The notes: generated by a model not told the origin, from the letters alone. DNA of 64,000 nt from Roseateles sp. YR242 (GCF_900109745.1 NZ_FOAV01000017.1:1-64000); one strand, 5' to 3'; numbered from the stretch's first letter, positions 44,372 through 54,515 are shown. Program-made: numbers and translations.

Positions 44372-45928
44372 CTAAGCCGCCATCTTCAGGCCCGCGCGGT
44401 TCAACATCTGGTCGATGAGATCGCGGTGGCGGGGCATGTCCCGTACCGCATGCGCGCCCAACTGGGCAATCGTGCTGAACTCCCGTCGCGCTTCGTCCGC
44501 ACGGCGCCACGCGTGCCGCGCACCTTGCAGCAGCGTGTCGTACTCCATTCCGTACAGCACGTATTGCCAGCTCGCGGGCAGGTACATCTCCACGTCGGTG
44601 ATGAAGTCCAGCCGCTGGGGCGGCCGGTGGCGCCACATGGCGAGCTTGTCGCGCAGGCTGTCGGGGAAGGAGGCTGGGTCGGCGTTGTCCCGCCAGAAGG
44701 CGGTGTCTCGACGCTGGGTGAGGCCGTAGTGCATCTTGATGAAATCCACGATGCGGGCGTAGCGATCGGCCATGAAACGATTGAAATGCCGCGCCACTGG
44801 GGCCGTGTCGCCATCAAACGGGAACAGCTGCGCAATCAGGTAAGCCGCTGTTTCGATCAACCCGATGCCGGAGGATTCCAGCGGTTCCAGGAAGCCGCCG
44901 GACAGCCCCACAGCCACGCAGTTCTTCACCCACTGGGTCTCGCGATAACCGACGTTGAGTGTGAGCTTGCGAGGGCTCAATGCCTCCGCCGCCGAGCCGA
45001 TATAACGGCGCAGCTCACGCTCCGCCGCGTCGTCATCGGTGTGCCGGCTGCTGTAGACATGGCCGATGCCGCGCCGCTCCTGCAGGCCGATGTCCCAGAT
45101 CCAGCCATTCTCCTGGGCCGTTGACAGGGTGCAGGAAGCGATCGGAGCATCAGGCCGGTCGTAGGGCACCTGCATTGCGAGTGCGCGATCGACGAAGAGC
45201 ACATCGTTCAGCGAGGTGAAGGGCGATCCAAGCGCCTCGCCGATGAGCCGCGCGTGGAAGCCGCTGCAATCCACATACAGCCCGGCGCGAAGCACGCCCG
45301 CCTCGCGGGTGTGAACGGCCGCAATAGCGCCCTGTTCATCGAGGTCCACGCGGTCCACGGTTGCAATGAGGCGCTGCACCCCCAGCACCTGGGCTTGCTC
45401 GGCCAGCAGCCCGGCAAAACGGCCGGCATCGAAATGGTAGGCGTAGTTCAGCGGGCCCAGGTAGTCGCCATCCGTCACGCGCTTGGGGCCGTGGCGCGCT
45501 TCCACCACGGCCTTCTGCAGCGTCACGGCTTCGGCGAAAGCGCGTTCCGGCCCGGCTTCACCCATCAGCCAGTAGGGCAGTAGTTCGGGCGCACCGGGTC
45601 GCTGGCTGGGCAGGCTGAACGGATGAAAGTAGTGGTCGCTGCCCTCCGCACCGGGAGGCCGTACCCAATGGTTGAACCGCACCCCCTGCTTGAAGGTGGC
45701 CGAGCAGGCCTGCAGGAAGCGCGCTTCTGGAATGCCGATGGCCGACAGCGTCCCGCGGATGGAGGGAAAGGTGCCTTCACCCACGCCGATGATCCCGATG
45801 TCGCTGGACTCCACCAACGTGATGCGCACGCCGCCATGCGCCGTGCCCAGCTGCTGCGCCAGGAATGCCGCCGTCAGCCAGCCGGCGGTGCCGCCGCCGA
45901 CGATGAGAATGTCGTCAATTGCCTTCAT
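44372..45928 (-). CDS. Flavin-dependent (tryptophan-type) halogenase
   Basis: A 518-residue flavoprotein. The FAD loop is VGGGTAGWLTA; Lys80 in TFKQGVRF corresponds to the catalytic lysine of PrnA/RebH-type halogenases; GWIWDIGLQERRG covers the W-W-I motif region (here WIWDIG). GGFLEPLESSGIGL is also typical. Members beside TonB receptors in sugar loci rarely have proven halogenase activity, so substrate and even chemistry are uncertain. Divergent from the TonB receptor across a shared operator region. Confidence 0.9.
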   Translation of the reverse strand: MKAIDDILIVGGGTAGWLTAAFLAQQLGTAHGGVRITLVESSDIGIIGVGEGTFPSIRGTLSAIGIPEARFLQACSATFKQGVRFNHWVRPPGAEGSDHYFHPFSLPSQRPGAPELLPYWLMGEAGPERAFAEAVTLQKAVVEARHGPKRVTDGDYLGPLNYAYHFDAGRFAGLLAEQAQVLGVQRLIATVDRVDLDEQGAIAAVHTREAGVLRAGLYVDCSGFHARLIGEALGSPFTSLNDVLFVDRALAMQVPYDRPDAPIASCTLSTAQENGWIWDIGLQERRGIGHVYSSRHTDDDAAERELRRYIGSAAEALSPRKLTLNVGYRETQWVKNCVAVGLSGGFLEPLESSGIGLIETAAYLIAQLFPFDGDTAPVARHFNRFMADRYARIVDFIKMHYGLTQRRDTAFWRDNADPASFPDSLRDKLAMWRHRPPQRLDFITDVEMYLPASWQYVLYGMEYDTLLQGARHAWRRADEARREFSTIAQLGAHAVRDMPRHRDLIDQMLNRAGLKMAA

Positions 45929-46040
45929 GCCTGCCTGTCTCCGTGTTTGTTGTCTGTGGTGCAAAGGCATCAGTCGTTCGCGATCACCGTGGCCATCGGC
46001 CCTCTGAGCCTGGCCTGGGCCGAAAGCGGACTACGGGTAA

Positions 46041-46109
46041 ATGATAGTGCCCGGAATGACAACGATGTCAATCTTTCCGTTGACAACGTTGTCAGCCATT
46101 GCCTAGGAT
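46041..46109. promoter_or_regulatory. Divergent promoters with two LacI-type operators
   Basis: TGACAACGTTGTCA (46081-46094) is a perfect 14-base palindrome and TGACAACGATGTCA (46057-46070) differs by one base; the centres are 24 bp apart. On the plus strand TTGACA (46080-46085) and TAGGAT (46104-46109), 18 bases apart, would drive the TonB receptor gene. On the minus strand TTGACA (46071-46066) and TATCAT (46046-46041), 19 apart, would drive the halogenase gene. Each -35 box lies inside one operator, so one repressor could silence both directions. Confidence 0.82.
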
Positions 46110-46225
46110 GCAGCCAAATTAGAAGAAACGGAAGCTCTGTACCCCTTGCAGCCGCAGCTCGGGCCAGGAATGCAGTGCTTTCTCAAACCCTTCAAGAGCT
46201 TCTCGAAAGCCACCCAGGAGACAAC

Positions 46226-48697
46226 ATGACAACAGCTTCGTCCCGCCGGCCCGCCATCGGGCTGGTCACTCCCGTCCAGATGGCCGTACTGGCCTTGATG
46301 GCTGGCGCGGTCCACGCCCAGCAAGCCCCCGAGTCGCCGGCACCCCAGGCGGCACCCCAGCAGGAATCGGCGCCGCAGGGCAGCACCAGTGCCACGGCGG
46401 AGGTGAAGGCCGACGGCAAGCAGGCCCTGCCGCAGGTGCTGGTGACGGCCACCAAGCGCAGCACCTCGCTGCAGAAGACACCGGTGTCCGTGACGGCCAT
46501 CAACTCCAGCACGCTGGAAGATGCGCACGTGAAGAGCATGCTGGACGTCTTCAACCTGGTGCCCAGCATGCAGGGCACGGGGCAGGGGGACCACGGCATC
46601 GTCAGCATCACGCTGCGCGGCATCGGCAACGACAGCGCCAAGACCGAATACGCGGACCCGGAAGTGGCCCTGTTCGTTGATGGCGTCTTTGCGCCGCGCC
46701 CCGAGGGCGCCGCCACGATGCTGTTTGACCTCGATGGCATCGAAGTACTGCGCGGCCCGCAAGGCACGCTGTGGGGCCGCAACTCCACCGTCGGCACCAT
46801 CAACATGAAGACGGCCAAGCCGGTGCTGCGCGACACGTCCGGTTATGTCGAAGGCGGCACTGGCAACTACAGCCGCCTGGGCGTGAAGGGGGCGGTCAAC
46901 ATCCCGCTGGGCGACACCGCCGCGGCACGCGTGGCCTTCATCCATGAACAGCACGACGGCTACGTGTCCTACCAGAAGGCGCCCAACGTCGCCCTGGCGG
47001 ACCAGCAGGCCGCTTATGCCACCTATGTGGCCAATGGCGGCACTGCGGTCGGATTCCAGCCGATCAATACGGCCCTTTTTGTGCAGGGCGGCCCCAAGTA
47101 CAACGCCCAGGACCAGACCGCTGCACGTGTGAGCTTCCTGTGGAAGCCCAGTGACAAGCTGCGTTGGGACATCTCGCTGGAGCAGTTCGCCGACCGTGGC
47201 ACGCCATCGATGAGCCTGATGCAGACGCCTCGCGAAGGCGAGAAGTTCTGGTCCGCCCTGATCGACACGGCACCGTCGCTCAAGCGCGATTCGACCTCGC
47301 TGCGCAGCCGGCTCGAATATGACCTCGGTGGCATGGCCCTGGCCTACGTGGCGGGCTACACGCACTTCAAGGGCTCTGGCACCTATGACCAGGACTTTGG
47401 TGTCAACGTGCCCACCAGCTTCACCACCGGTGGTCCGCAACAGGCGGACAACACCGTCTGGAGCAAGTACACCAGCCACAGCCATGAAGTGACGCTGCAG
47501 AGCAATGAGCGCCAGACCATCGACTGGGTGCTGGGCCTGTACTACGCCGCTGAAGACAACGGCATCCGCTTCGACATCCCCATCATGAACGGTACCCAGC
47601 AGGGCACCGTCAGCTGGCAGGGTTCCTTCATCCAGCCGAAGGAGACGGTGGATTCCAAGGCCGTGTTCGGCCAGGCCACCTGGAACCTGACCGAGGCCTT
47701 CCACGTCACCGGCGGTCTGCGCTACACCCACGACGACCGCAAGAACAAGGGCGGCCGCGGCTGGTTCTGGGCCGGTGATGCCACCGCACCGCAGGTGCCG
47801 CTGAACCCCTCGGTGGATCCGACGATCCCGGCCAATGGCTACACCGCCGGCAACATCAACGACGCCCATTACACCGGCAACAAGACCACCTGGCTGGGCC
47901 GCGCCGCCTATGACCTGAGCAAGACGGCGATGGTCTACGGCAGTGTCTCCACCGGCTACAAGTCGGGCGGCTCCGGCGACGGTGGCCTGCACTACGGCCC
48001 CGAAACACTGACCAACTACGAGCTGGGCTACAAGACCACGCTGTGGGACGGCCGCATGACGTTCAACGCCAGCGCCTATCACATGAAGTTCAAGGACTTC
48101 CAGTTCAGCGCACCGGTCATCGTCAACGGCAACCGCCAGTTCGCCTACAGCAATGCGGAAGGTGCCAAGGTCTCCGGGCTGGAACTGGAATCCGCCGTGC
48201 TGATCACGCCGGACGACAAGCTGCAGCTCAGCGCCAGCTACACCAAGACCAAGTTGGGTCAACTGGTGGCGGCCTCCAACGACTACGCCCTGCCCACCTG
48301 CTTCGACACCACGCTGGGTGGCAACTGCGTCAACGTCACGGGCAACGAACTGCCGCACGCGCCCAAGTTCGCGCTGCAGCTGATGTATGAGCACAGCTTC
48401 CCGCTCTCCAACGGGGACAGCGTGGCGCCGCGCATCAGCTACCACTATCAGACCGCGAACTGGCTGTCGGTGTTCAACCTGGGTGATGGCGACCGCCAGA
48501 AGGCTTATTCCACGGCCGACATCAGCGTGCGCTACAGCTCGCAGCGCAACTGGTATGCGGATGTCTTCGTGCGCAACGTGAGCGACGAAAAGATCAAGAC
48601 CAGCGCGGGCAGTGCCGGCACCTTTGCCAACCCGATCTGGGTGGCGCAGTACGCCGCGCCGCGCACCTTCGGCCTGAACGCGGGCTACAACTTCTGA
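46226..48697 (+). CDS. TonB-dependent receptor of the glucoside locus
   Basis: An 823-residue outer-membrane receptor. The ATG at 46226 has AGGAG upstream; signal peptide ends near AVHAQQ. After an Ala/Pro/Gln-rich stretch comes LPQVLVTATKRSTSLQKTPV (TonB box region and plug start), then ITLRGIGNDSAKTEYADPEV and EVLRGPQGTLWGRNSTVGTI. The barrel ends in the expected aromatic strand (TFGLNAGYNF). Genes around it (LacI, GH1 glucosidase, halogenase) indicate uptake of an oligosaccharide or glycosylated compound. Confidence 0.95.
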   Translation: MTTASSRRPAIGLVTPVQMAVLALMAGAVHAQQAPESPAPQAAPQQESAPQGSTSATAEVKADGKQALPQVLVTATKRSTSLQKTPVSVTAINSSTLEDAHVKSMLDVFNLVPSMQGTGQGDHGIVSITLRGIGNDSAKTEYADPEVALFVDGVFAPRPEGAATMLFDLDGIEVLRGPQGTLWGRNSTVGTINMKTAKPVLRDTSGYVEGGTGNYSRLGVKGAVNIPLGDTAAARVAFIHEQHDGYVSYQKAPNVALADQQAAYATYVANGGTAVGFQPINTALFVQGGPKYNAQDQTAARVSFLWKPSDKLRWDISLEQFADRGTPSMSLMQTPREGEKFWSALIDTAPSLKRDSTSLRSRLEYDLGGMALAYVAGYTHFKGSGTYDQDFGVNVPTSFTTGGPQQADNTVWSKYTSHSHEVTLQSNERQTIDWVLGLYYAAEDNGIRFDIPIMNGTQQGTVSWQGSFIQPKETVDSKAVFGQATWNLTEAFHVTGGLRYTHDDRKNKGGRGWFWAGDATAPQVPLNPSVDPTIPANGYTAGNINDAHYTGNKTTWLGRAAYDLSKTAMVYGSVSTGYKSGGSGDGGLHYGPETLTNYELGYKTTLWDGRMTFNASAYHMKFKDFQFSAPVIVNGNRQFAYSNAEGAKVSGLELESAVLITPDDKLQLSASYTKTKLGQLVAASNDYALPTCFDTTLGGNCVNVTGNELPHAPKFALQLMYEHSFPLSNGDSVAPRISYHYQTANWLSVFNLGDGDRQKAYSTADISVRYSSQRNWYADVFVRNVSDEKIKTSAGSAGTFANPIWVAQYAAPRTFGLNAGYNF

Positions 48698-48783
48698 CGG
48701 GCAGGTGATGGGAGCGCCCGGCCGGAATCGTTCACGCCAGACTGCGCGCCACGGCCGCGCGACTCCCTGCTTTTGTATTTGCC

Positions 48784-50172
48784 ATGAACAGAAAGACCAT
48801 GCAGCCTACCGACGCCACCCCCGCCACCGAAACCGCGCTCATCCGTGACCTGATCGCGACCCTGCCCACCGACTTCCAATGGGGCTCGGCCACCAGCGCC
48901 GCGCAGATCGAGGGCGCGGGCCGGGAGGACGGCAAGGGGGAGTCCATCTGGGACCGCTTCTGCGCCCAGCCCGGCCGCATCAAGGACGCCTCCAACATCG
49001 ACGTGGCCTGTGACCACTACCACCGCTACGGTGAGGATGTGGACCTCATGCGCTGGTTGGGCCTGGACGCCTACCGCTTCTCCATCGCCTGGCCGCGCGT
49101 GCAACCGCAAGGCCGGGGAGCCTGGAACGAAGCCGGCTTCGCGTTCTACGACCGGTTGATCGACAAGCTGCTGGAAGCAGGCATCCGCCCGCATGCCACG
49201 CTCTATCACTGGGACCTGCCGCAGGCGCTGGAAGACGGCATCGGCGGCTGGCTCTCCCGCGACGTGGTGCCACTGTTTGCTGAATACGGTGCCGAGGTGG
49301 CGCGCCGCTTCGGCGACCGGCTGGCCAGCATCTCCACGCTCAACGAGCCGTGGTGCTCCGCCACACTGGGCTACGAAACCGCGCAGTTCGCGCCGGGCCA
49401 CACCAGCCGGGCCGAGGCCGCGCAGGTCTCGCATCATCTGCTGATGGCGCATGGCGCGGCCATCCAGGCGATGCGTGCGGTCGGCCCCAAGGCGCAGTTG
49501 GGCATCGTGCTGAACTTCACGCCCTCCTTCCCAGCGGAACCGCTGCTGGAAGCAGACCGGCGCGCGGCGCGCATTGATGATGGCCTCAGCACGCGCTGGT
49601 ACATGGATCCGGTGTTCCGGGGCCAGTACCCGGCCGACATCATCGAGCACCTCGGAGCGGACGCCCCCAAGATCCAGCCCGGCGATCTGGCCCTGATCCA
49701 GCAGCCGCTGGACTTCCTGGGCGTGAACTTCTACACCCGCAGCTTCATCAGCACGAAGCAGCCCGGCCTGACTCCGCCGGGGGAACTGGGCTTCACCGAC
49801 ATGGGCTGGGAGATCTACCCGCAGGCACTGACGCAGCATTTGCTGCGCATCACCCGCGAATACACACCGCCGCCCATCTACATCACCGAGAACGGCATGG
49901 CCAACGCCGATGCGGTGGTGGACGGCAGCGTGCCGGACCAGGCACGCATTGCCTACCTGCGGGGGCACCTGTCGGCCTTGTCACAGGCGGTGGCGCTTGG
50001 CGCGGATGTGCGGGGCTATTTCTACTGGAGCCTGCTCGACAACTTCGAGTGGAACTCCGGCTACCTCAAGCGCTTCGGCCTCTTTCATGTGGACTACGCC
50101 AGCCAGCAGCGCCTGGCGAAGGACAGCGCCCATTGGTACAAGGACCTGATCACGCAGTTCAAGCAGACCTGA
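48784..50172 (+). CDS. GH1 family beta-glucosidase
   Basis: A 462-residue glycoside hydrolase family 1 enzyme. The acid/base is Glu188 in STLNEPW and the nucleophile Glu369 in YITENG; FQWGSATSAAQIEG, AYRFSIAWPR and FYWSLLDNFEWNSGY are family hallmarks. No signal peptide, so it acts in the cytoplasm on sugars already imported, such as cellobiose or aryl-glucosides. It follows the TonB receptor by 86 bp, is probably on the same transcript, and ends at a strong terminator. Confidence 0.95.
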   Translation: MNRKTMQPTDATPATETALIRDLIATLPTDFQWGSATSAAQIEGAGREDGKGESIWDRFCAQPGRIKDASNIDVACDHYHRYGEDVDLMRWLGLDAYRFSIAWPRVQPQGRGAWNEAGFAFYDRLIDKLLEAGIRPHATLYHWDLPQALEDGIGGWLSRDVVPLFAEYGAEVARRFGDRLASISTLNEPWCSATLGYETAQFAPGHTSRAEAAQVSHHLLMAHGAAIQAMRAVGPKAQLGIVLNFTPSFPAEPLLEADRRAARIDDGLSTRWYMDPVFRGQYPADIIEHLGADAPKIQPGDLALIQQPLDFLGVNFYTRSFISTKQPGLTPPGELGFTDMGWEIYPQALTQHLLRITREYTPPPIYITENGMANADAVVDGSVPDQARIAYLRGHLSALSQAVALGADVRGYFYWSLLDNFEWNSGYLKRFGLFHVDYASQQRLAKDSAHWYKDLITQFKQT

Positions 50173-50197
50173 CGCGCGGCTCAAACCGCCCGGAAAG

Positions 50198-50230
50198 AAA
50201 AAAGGCGCACCGTCTGGTGCGCCTTTTTTT
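50198..50230. terminator. Bidirectional terminator
   Basis: Six A, GGCGCACC, a GTCT loop, GGTGCGCC and seven T. It serves the GH1 gene on the plus strand and, with the A-run read as T, the M13 peptidase gene on the minus strand. Confidence 0.93.
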
Positions 50231-50232
50231 GA

Positions 50233-52251
50233 TTACCAGATCCGGATCCGGTCGTTCGGTGCCTTGTACATCTTGTCGCCTTCCTTGGTCCTGAAGGCCT
50301 GATGGAAGCCGTCATGGTTCACCGCCGCGCCGTTGGCCCGGAACTCGGTCGGGGCATGCGGGTCGATGGTCAGCAGCGTCAGCTCGCGCTCCTCACGCCG
50401 CTTCTGGCGCCAGGCCTGCGCCCAGCCCAGGAAGAAGCGCTGCTCGCCGGTGTAGCCGTTGATCACCGGGGACGGCTTGCCGCCCAGCGAGCGCAGGTAG
50501 GCCTTGTAGGCGATCTGCAGGCCGGACAGGTCCGCGATGTTCTCGCCCAGCGTGAGCTTGCCGTTCACATGCTTGCCGGGGATGGGCTCGTAGCCTTCGT
50601 ACTGGGCCACCAGCCGTGCACCGATGGCGTCGAAGGCCTTGCGGTCTTCATCGGTCCACCAGTTGCGCAGGGCGCCGTTGCCGTCGAACTGGCTGCCCTG
50701 GTCATCGAAGCCGTGGCTGATCTCGTGGCCGATCACCGCGCCGATGGCGCCATAGTTCACCGCGTCATCCGCCTGGGGGCTGTAGAACGGGGGTTGCAGG
50801 ATGGCCGCCGGGAACACGATCTCGTTCATCGTGGGGTTGTAGTAGGCGTTGACCGTCTGCGGGGTCATCAACCAGTCGCGGCGGTCCACCGGCTTGCTGG
50901 CCTGCGCGGCCTTGCGCTGCCATTCGAAGCGGGCGGCCCGCTGCGCGTTGCCCAGGGCGTCGGCGGCGCGCACGTCCAACGCAGCGTAATCGCGCCAGGT
51001 GTCCGGGTACGCGATCTTGATCATGTACTTGGACAGCTTGTCCTGAGCCTGGGCCTTGGTGGCCGGGGTCATCCAGCTCAGGCCATCGATGGAGCTCTTG
51101 TAGGCCTCCAGCAGGTTGTTGACCAGAGCCAGCATGCGGGCCTTGTCCGCCGCCGGGAAGTAGCGCTTCACATATTCCTGGCCAATGGCTTCGCCAAGCG
51201 CGCCGTTGACGTGCTCCACGGCCTTCTGCCAGCGCGGCTGGTCCACCTTCAGGCCGCTGAGGGCCTGGCCGTGGAAGGCGAAGTGCGCGTCGCGGAAAGC
51301 CTTGGGCAGCACTTCGGCATGCTCGTCCAGCGCATGCAGGGTGAGGTAGAGCTTCCAGTCGTCCAGCGAGGCTTCGCCCAGCAGCTTGGCGGCGGCGGTG
51401 AAGTAGCTCGGCTCCAGCACCACCAGCTTGTCCAGTTGGGGCACCGAGGCGGCGGTGAAGTAGGCCTTCCAGTCGAAGCCGGGCGCCTTGGCGGCCAGCT
51501 CGGCGGGCGTCATCGGGTTGTAGACCTTGGTGGGTTCACGCAGGTCCACCTTGTCCCACTGGGCTTCGGCCAGCGTGTGTTCCAGCGCGAGAACGCGCTG
51601 CGCTGCATCCGCCGGGTCCTTCAGGCCAGCCTGGCGGGCCAGCGTTTCCAGATAGGTGCGGTAGGCGCCGAGGGCCTTGGCCAGGCGCTCGTCATCCTTC
51701 TTGAGGTAGTAGTCGCGGTCCGGCAGGCCCAGGCCGTCCTGGCCAGCCTGCAGACGGTTGGTGCCGGGGTCCTGGTAGTCGGCCTCGATGTCCAGGCCTA
51801 GCGGCGTGCTCACCACCCCGGTGGCCTGGCCGATCCAGGTGGCCAGCTGTTCGCGGGTCTGGATGGCGTTGATGCTGTCCAGCAGCGGGCGGACGCCGGC
51901 GAGGCCGGCCTTGTCGATGGCGTTGGTGTTCAGGTAGGCGCTGAAGTAATCGCCGATCTTCTGGTCATTGCCAGCCTTGGCCTTCTTGGCGGCCAGATCT
52001 TCGGCGATGGTGCGGACCCGCTTGTCCGACAGGTCGCTCAGCACGGTGAAGGCGCCGAAGGAAGATTTGTCGTTGGGGATGGCGGTGTGGCTGAGCCAGT
52101 GACCGTTGGCGGCGCGGAACAGATCGTCCTGCGGGCGGACCGTCTTGTCCGCACCGGACAGGTCCAGCCCCGACTGCGGCGGAGCGGCCATGGCAAAGGC
52201 GGTGAACTGCATCGCGGCCGCCAGCAGGGTCAGACGAATTGCTTTTTTCAT
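50233..52251 (-). CDS. M13-family zinc metallopeptidase (PepO/neprilysin type)
   Basis: A 672-residue peptidase with a signal peptide (LTLLAAAMQFTAFAMA). Zinc site His509-Glu510-x-x-His513 in VIGHEISHGFDDQG, the third ligand glutamate in GENIADLSGL, the substrate-binding NAYYNPTMNEIVFPA, and the conserved C-terminal NDRIRIW. It is likely periplasmic or exported and degrades small peptides. An in-frame GTG at 52254 would add one residue. Monocistronic; its stop abuts the shared terminator. Confidence 0.95.
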   Translation of the reverse strand: MKKAIRLTLLAAAMQFTAFAMAAPPQSGLDLSGADKTVRPQDDLFRAANGHWLSHTAIPNDKSSFGAFTVLSDLSDKRVRTIAEDLAAKKAKAGNDQKIGDYFSAYLNTNAIDKAGLAGVRPLLDSINAIQTREQLATWIGQATGVVSTPLGLDIEADYQDPGTNRLQAGQDGLGLPDRDYYLKKDDERLAKALGAYRTYLETLARQAGLKDPADAAQRVLALEHTLAEAQWDKVDLREPTKVYNPMTPAELAAKAPGFDWKAYFTAASVPQLDKLVVLEPSYFTAAAKLLGEASLDDWKLYLTLHALDEHAEVLPKAFRDAHFAFHGQALSGLKVDQPRWQKAVEHVNGALGEAIGQEYVKRYFPAADKARMLALVNNLLEAYKSSIDGLSWMTPATKAQAQDKLSKYMIKIAYPDTWRDYAALDVRAADALGNAQRAARFEWQRKAAQASKPVDRRDWLMTPQTVNAYYNPTMNEIVFPAAILQPPFYSPQADDAVNYGAIGAVIGHEISHGFDDQGSQFDGNGALRNWWTDEDRKAFDAIGARLVAQYEGYEPIPGKHVNGKLTLGENIADLSGLQIAYKAYLRSLGGKPSPVINGYTGEQRFFLGWAQAWRQKRREERELTLLTIDPHAPTEFRANGAAVNHDGFHQAFRTKEGDKMYKAPNDRIRIW

Positions 52252-52473
52252 CACAGGCGCATGAAGGAGTGCGGGCCAGGCCCGACGGAACGCTCAGCCT
52301 ATGCCAAAAGGCACGCCCTGCCAAAAGCCATGAGCCCCGGGAAACACCCCATTCGCCCACCGACGGTTGCCGTGTCCGCTGGGCGGATGGCGCGTGCGGC
52401 GGCTGAGTGCCGGGGCGAGGCTCCCCCCCGGTCAAGGGGGGGCGAGGTGCGTGAACTGGCGGGCGGCCGCGCT

Positions 52474-53418
52474 TCAGGCGGTCGGGCAGGGCGGCACGCC
52501 TGCAGGCAAGGGTGCGGGCGCGGGTGAGGCGGCTGTGGGCGCCGAGCGGTTGGCCAGCGTGAGCGCGGCGATCACCAGCAGTGCCCCCAGCCATTCCTGG
52601 GCTGACGGATGCTGCCCCAGCGCCACACTCATCAGCAGGGCGGAGACCGGGACGCCGTTCAGGAACAGCGAGGCCCGTGCGGCGCCCAGCTGTCGGACCC
52701 CGTAGTTGAAGGCCAGCACGGCAGCGATCGTGGGAATGGCAGCCACGTAGGCCAGATGAGGCAGTACAGCCGCCAGATCCTCCCGGCTCGGCGCCTGCGA
52801 CCCCCCGGCCAGGGTGGCACCGATGGCAACCAGCAACAGGCAGGGCACGCCTGTGATCGCCGTCAGCGCTGAATATTCCAGTGCGCTGAAGTCCGGCCAC
52901 CGCGCAGCGCCCCGGGTGTAGAGCACCCATCCCACCGTACCCAGCAGGGTGAGTGCGTCCCCCGCCAAGGCGTGCGGCGTGGCGTTGCCGCCGCCGGCCA
53001 GGCCGGAGACCAGCACCACACCGCTCAAGGCCAGCACAGCAGCGCCGGCTACGCGCAGCCCCGGACGTTGCCCGTCCAGCACCCACCGAAGCAGCAAGGT
53101 GGTGAGGGGCATGGTGGCCATCAACACCGCCCCATGTGAGGGAACGGAGAGCGACAGGCCGCTCAGCGTCAACACGCCGAAGAAGCCATAACCCAGCACC
53201 CCCAGGCCGGTCAGGGCGCGCCAATGGTGGCGCAGCTTGAGCGCCGGCCGGTCGCCAAAGCGCCACAGCAGCAGCGCCAGCGGCAACACCGCGCAGCTGT
53301 AGCGCAGCGTGGTGAACCACAGGGGCGACACATGGGCCAGCACCGGCTTGCAGACCAGGAACATGCTGCCCCAGGAGCAGGCGGCGAAGAGAAGGGCGAG
53401 AACAGCAGAGGCGTTCAT
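52474..53418 (-). CDS. EamA/DMT-family exporter
   Basis: A 314-residue inner-membrane protein with ten hydrophobic helices in two EamA repeats (first starting LALLFAACSWGSMFLVCKPV, second after ALAGDALTLLGTVGWVLYTR). The C-terminal tail is Ala/Pro-rich. Start at ATG 53418; the open frame continues upstream into the LysR promoter region but is not membrane-like. It is divergent from a LysR regulator that probably controls it. Substrate is unknown; family members export amino acids or metabolites. Confidence 0.88.
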   Translation of the reverse strand: MNASAVLALLFAACSWGSMFLVCKPVLAHVSPLWFTTLRYSCAVLPLALLLWRFGDRPALKLRHHWRALTGLGVLGYGFFGVLTLSGLSLSVPSHGAVLMATMPLTTLLLRWVLDGQRPGLRVAGAAVLALSGVVLVSGLAGGGNATPHALAGDALTLLGTVGWVLYTRGAARWPDFSALEYSALTAITGVPCLLLVAIGATLAGGSQAPSREDLAAVLPHLAYVAAIPTIAAVLAFNYGVRQLGAARASLFLNGVPVSALLMSVALGQHPSAQEWLGALLVIAALTLANRSAPTAASPAPAPLPAGVPPCPTA

Positions 53419-53545
53419 GGCGGCCTTTGGTTGGAACGGCTGTGCAGTCTCCCGCCCGTGTCGGTCATGGGCCATGCGTTTGTTCCGAACGGGGCTTTGG
53501 CGAAACCGAACGCGCCCCCGGCGGCCGCGCCGCACAATCGCCGCC

Positions 53546-54424
53546 ATGGAGCTCTACCAGCTGAAAAGTTTCCTGGCCGTGGTGGCCGAACGCAACCTCA
53601 CTCGGGCGGCGGAAAAGGTGTTCACCAGCGTGCCTGCGGTCAGTGCCCAGATCAAGGCGCTGGAGGAGGAACTCGGGGTGCTGCTCTTCGAGCGCAGCTC
53701 ACGCGGCATGGCGCTCACACCCGCGGGTGAACGGCTGGCCGAGGAGGCGCGTCGCACGATGGACGCCGCCCAGCGCATGCGCCAGGCCGCCGCGCAGATC
53801 CGTGGCGCGGTGCAGGGGGTGTTGCGCATGGGCACGGTGAGCGACCCGATCGCGCTGCGGCTGGGCGAGGTCATGGTGCAGCTGGCGCAGCGGCATCCCG
53901 AGGTGGCCCTGCAGCTTCACCAGCGCCTGTCGCTGCAGAGCATCCACGCCCTGCGGCGCGGGGAGGTGGACTGCGCCTACGTGCTGAATGCGGACGAATC
54001 GGTGGAGGGCATCCGGCTGCACCGGCTCAGCCGGCTGGAGGTGGTGGTGGCCATGCCGCTTCAACTGGCGCAGACTGCCTGGCCCCAGGATCTGCAGGCC
54101 CTGCTGGCGTTGCCCTGGATCAACACGCCGCCGGACTGCGGGCTGCGCCCGGCCATGGAAGCGCTGTTTGCCAGTGGGTCTCGCGAACTCCCGCAAGGAC
54201 CCATGGCGGAAACCGAAGGTGCCGTACGCGGCATGGTGGCCAGCGGGATGGGACTGGGGCTGCTGCGCCGGGACCAGGCTGAAGCCGCCGAACGGGCGGG
54301 TGAACTGCGCCTCTGGCCGCACTGGTCCACCGTCACCTGGCTGTGCTGGATGCAAAAGGACACGCCCCATGAAGAGCCGGCCCTGACCGCGCTGAGGGAG
54401 CTGGTGACGGAAGTCTGGCGCTGA
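53546..54424 (+). CDS. LysR-family regulator
   Basis: A 292-residue regulator with N-terminal winged helix (MELYQLKSFLAVVAERNLTR, SVPAVSAQIKALEEELGVLL) and a substrate-binding-like effector domain (GTVSDPIALRLG, GEVDCAYV, VRGMVASGMGLGLLRRD). It is divergent from the EamA exporter with about 127 bp between starts, the usual arrangement for a LysR regulator and its target. Ligand unknown. Confidence 0.92.
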   Translation: MELYQLKSFLAVVAERNLTRAAEKVFTSVPAVSAQIKALEEELGVLLFERSSRGMALTPAGERLAEEARRTMDAAQRMRQAAAQIRGAVQGVLRMGTVSDPIALRLGEVMVQLAQRHPEVALQLHQRLSLQSIHALRRGEVDCAYVLNADESVEGIRLHRLSRLEVVVAMPLQLAQTAWPQDLQALLALPWINTPPDCGLRPAMEALFASGSRELPQGPMAETEGAVRGMVASGMGLGLLRRDQAEAAERAGELRLWPHWSTVTWLCWMQKDTPHEEPALTALRELVTEVWR

Positions 54425-54515
54425 GGCGCTCCCTGGACTGCGATACTCCCGTCAAACAGAACACCAAGGGTGCTGCGTGCTGGCACGGCGGCCCTTGCAA
54501 AGCCCAGGAGCTTGT

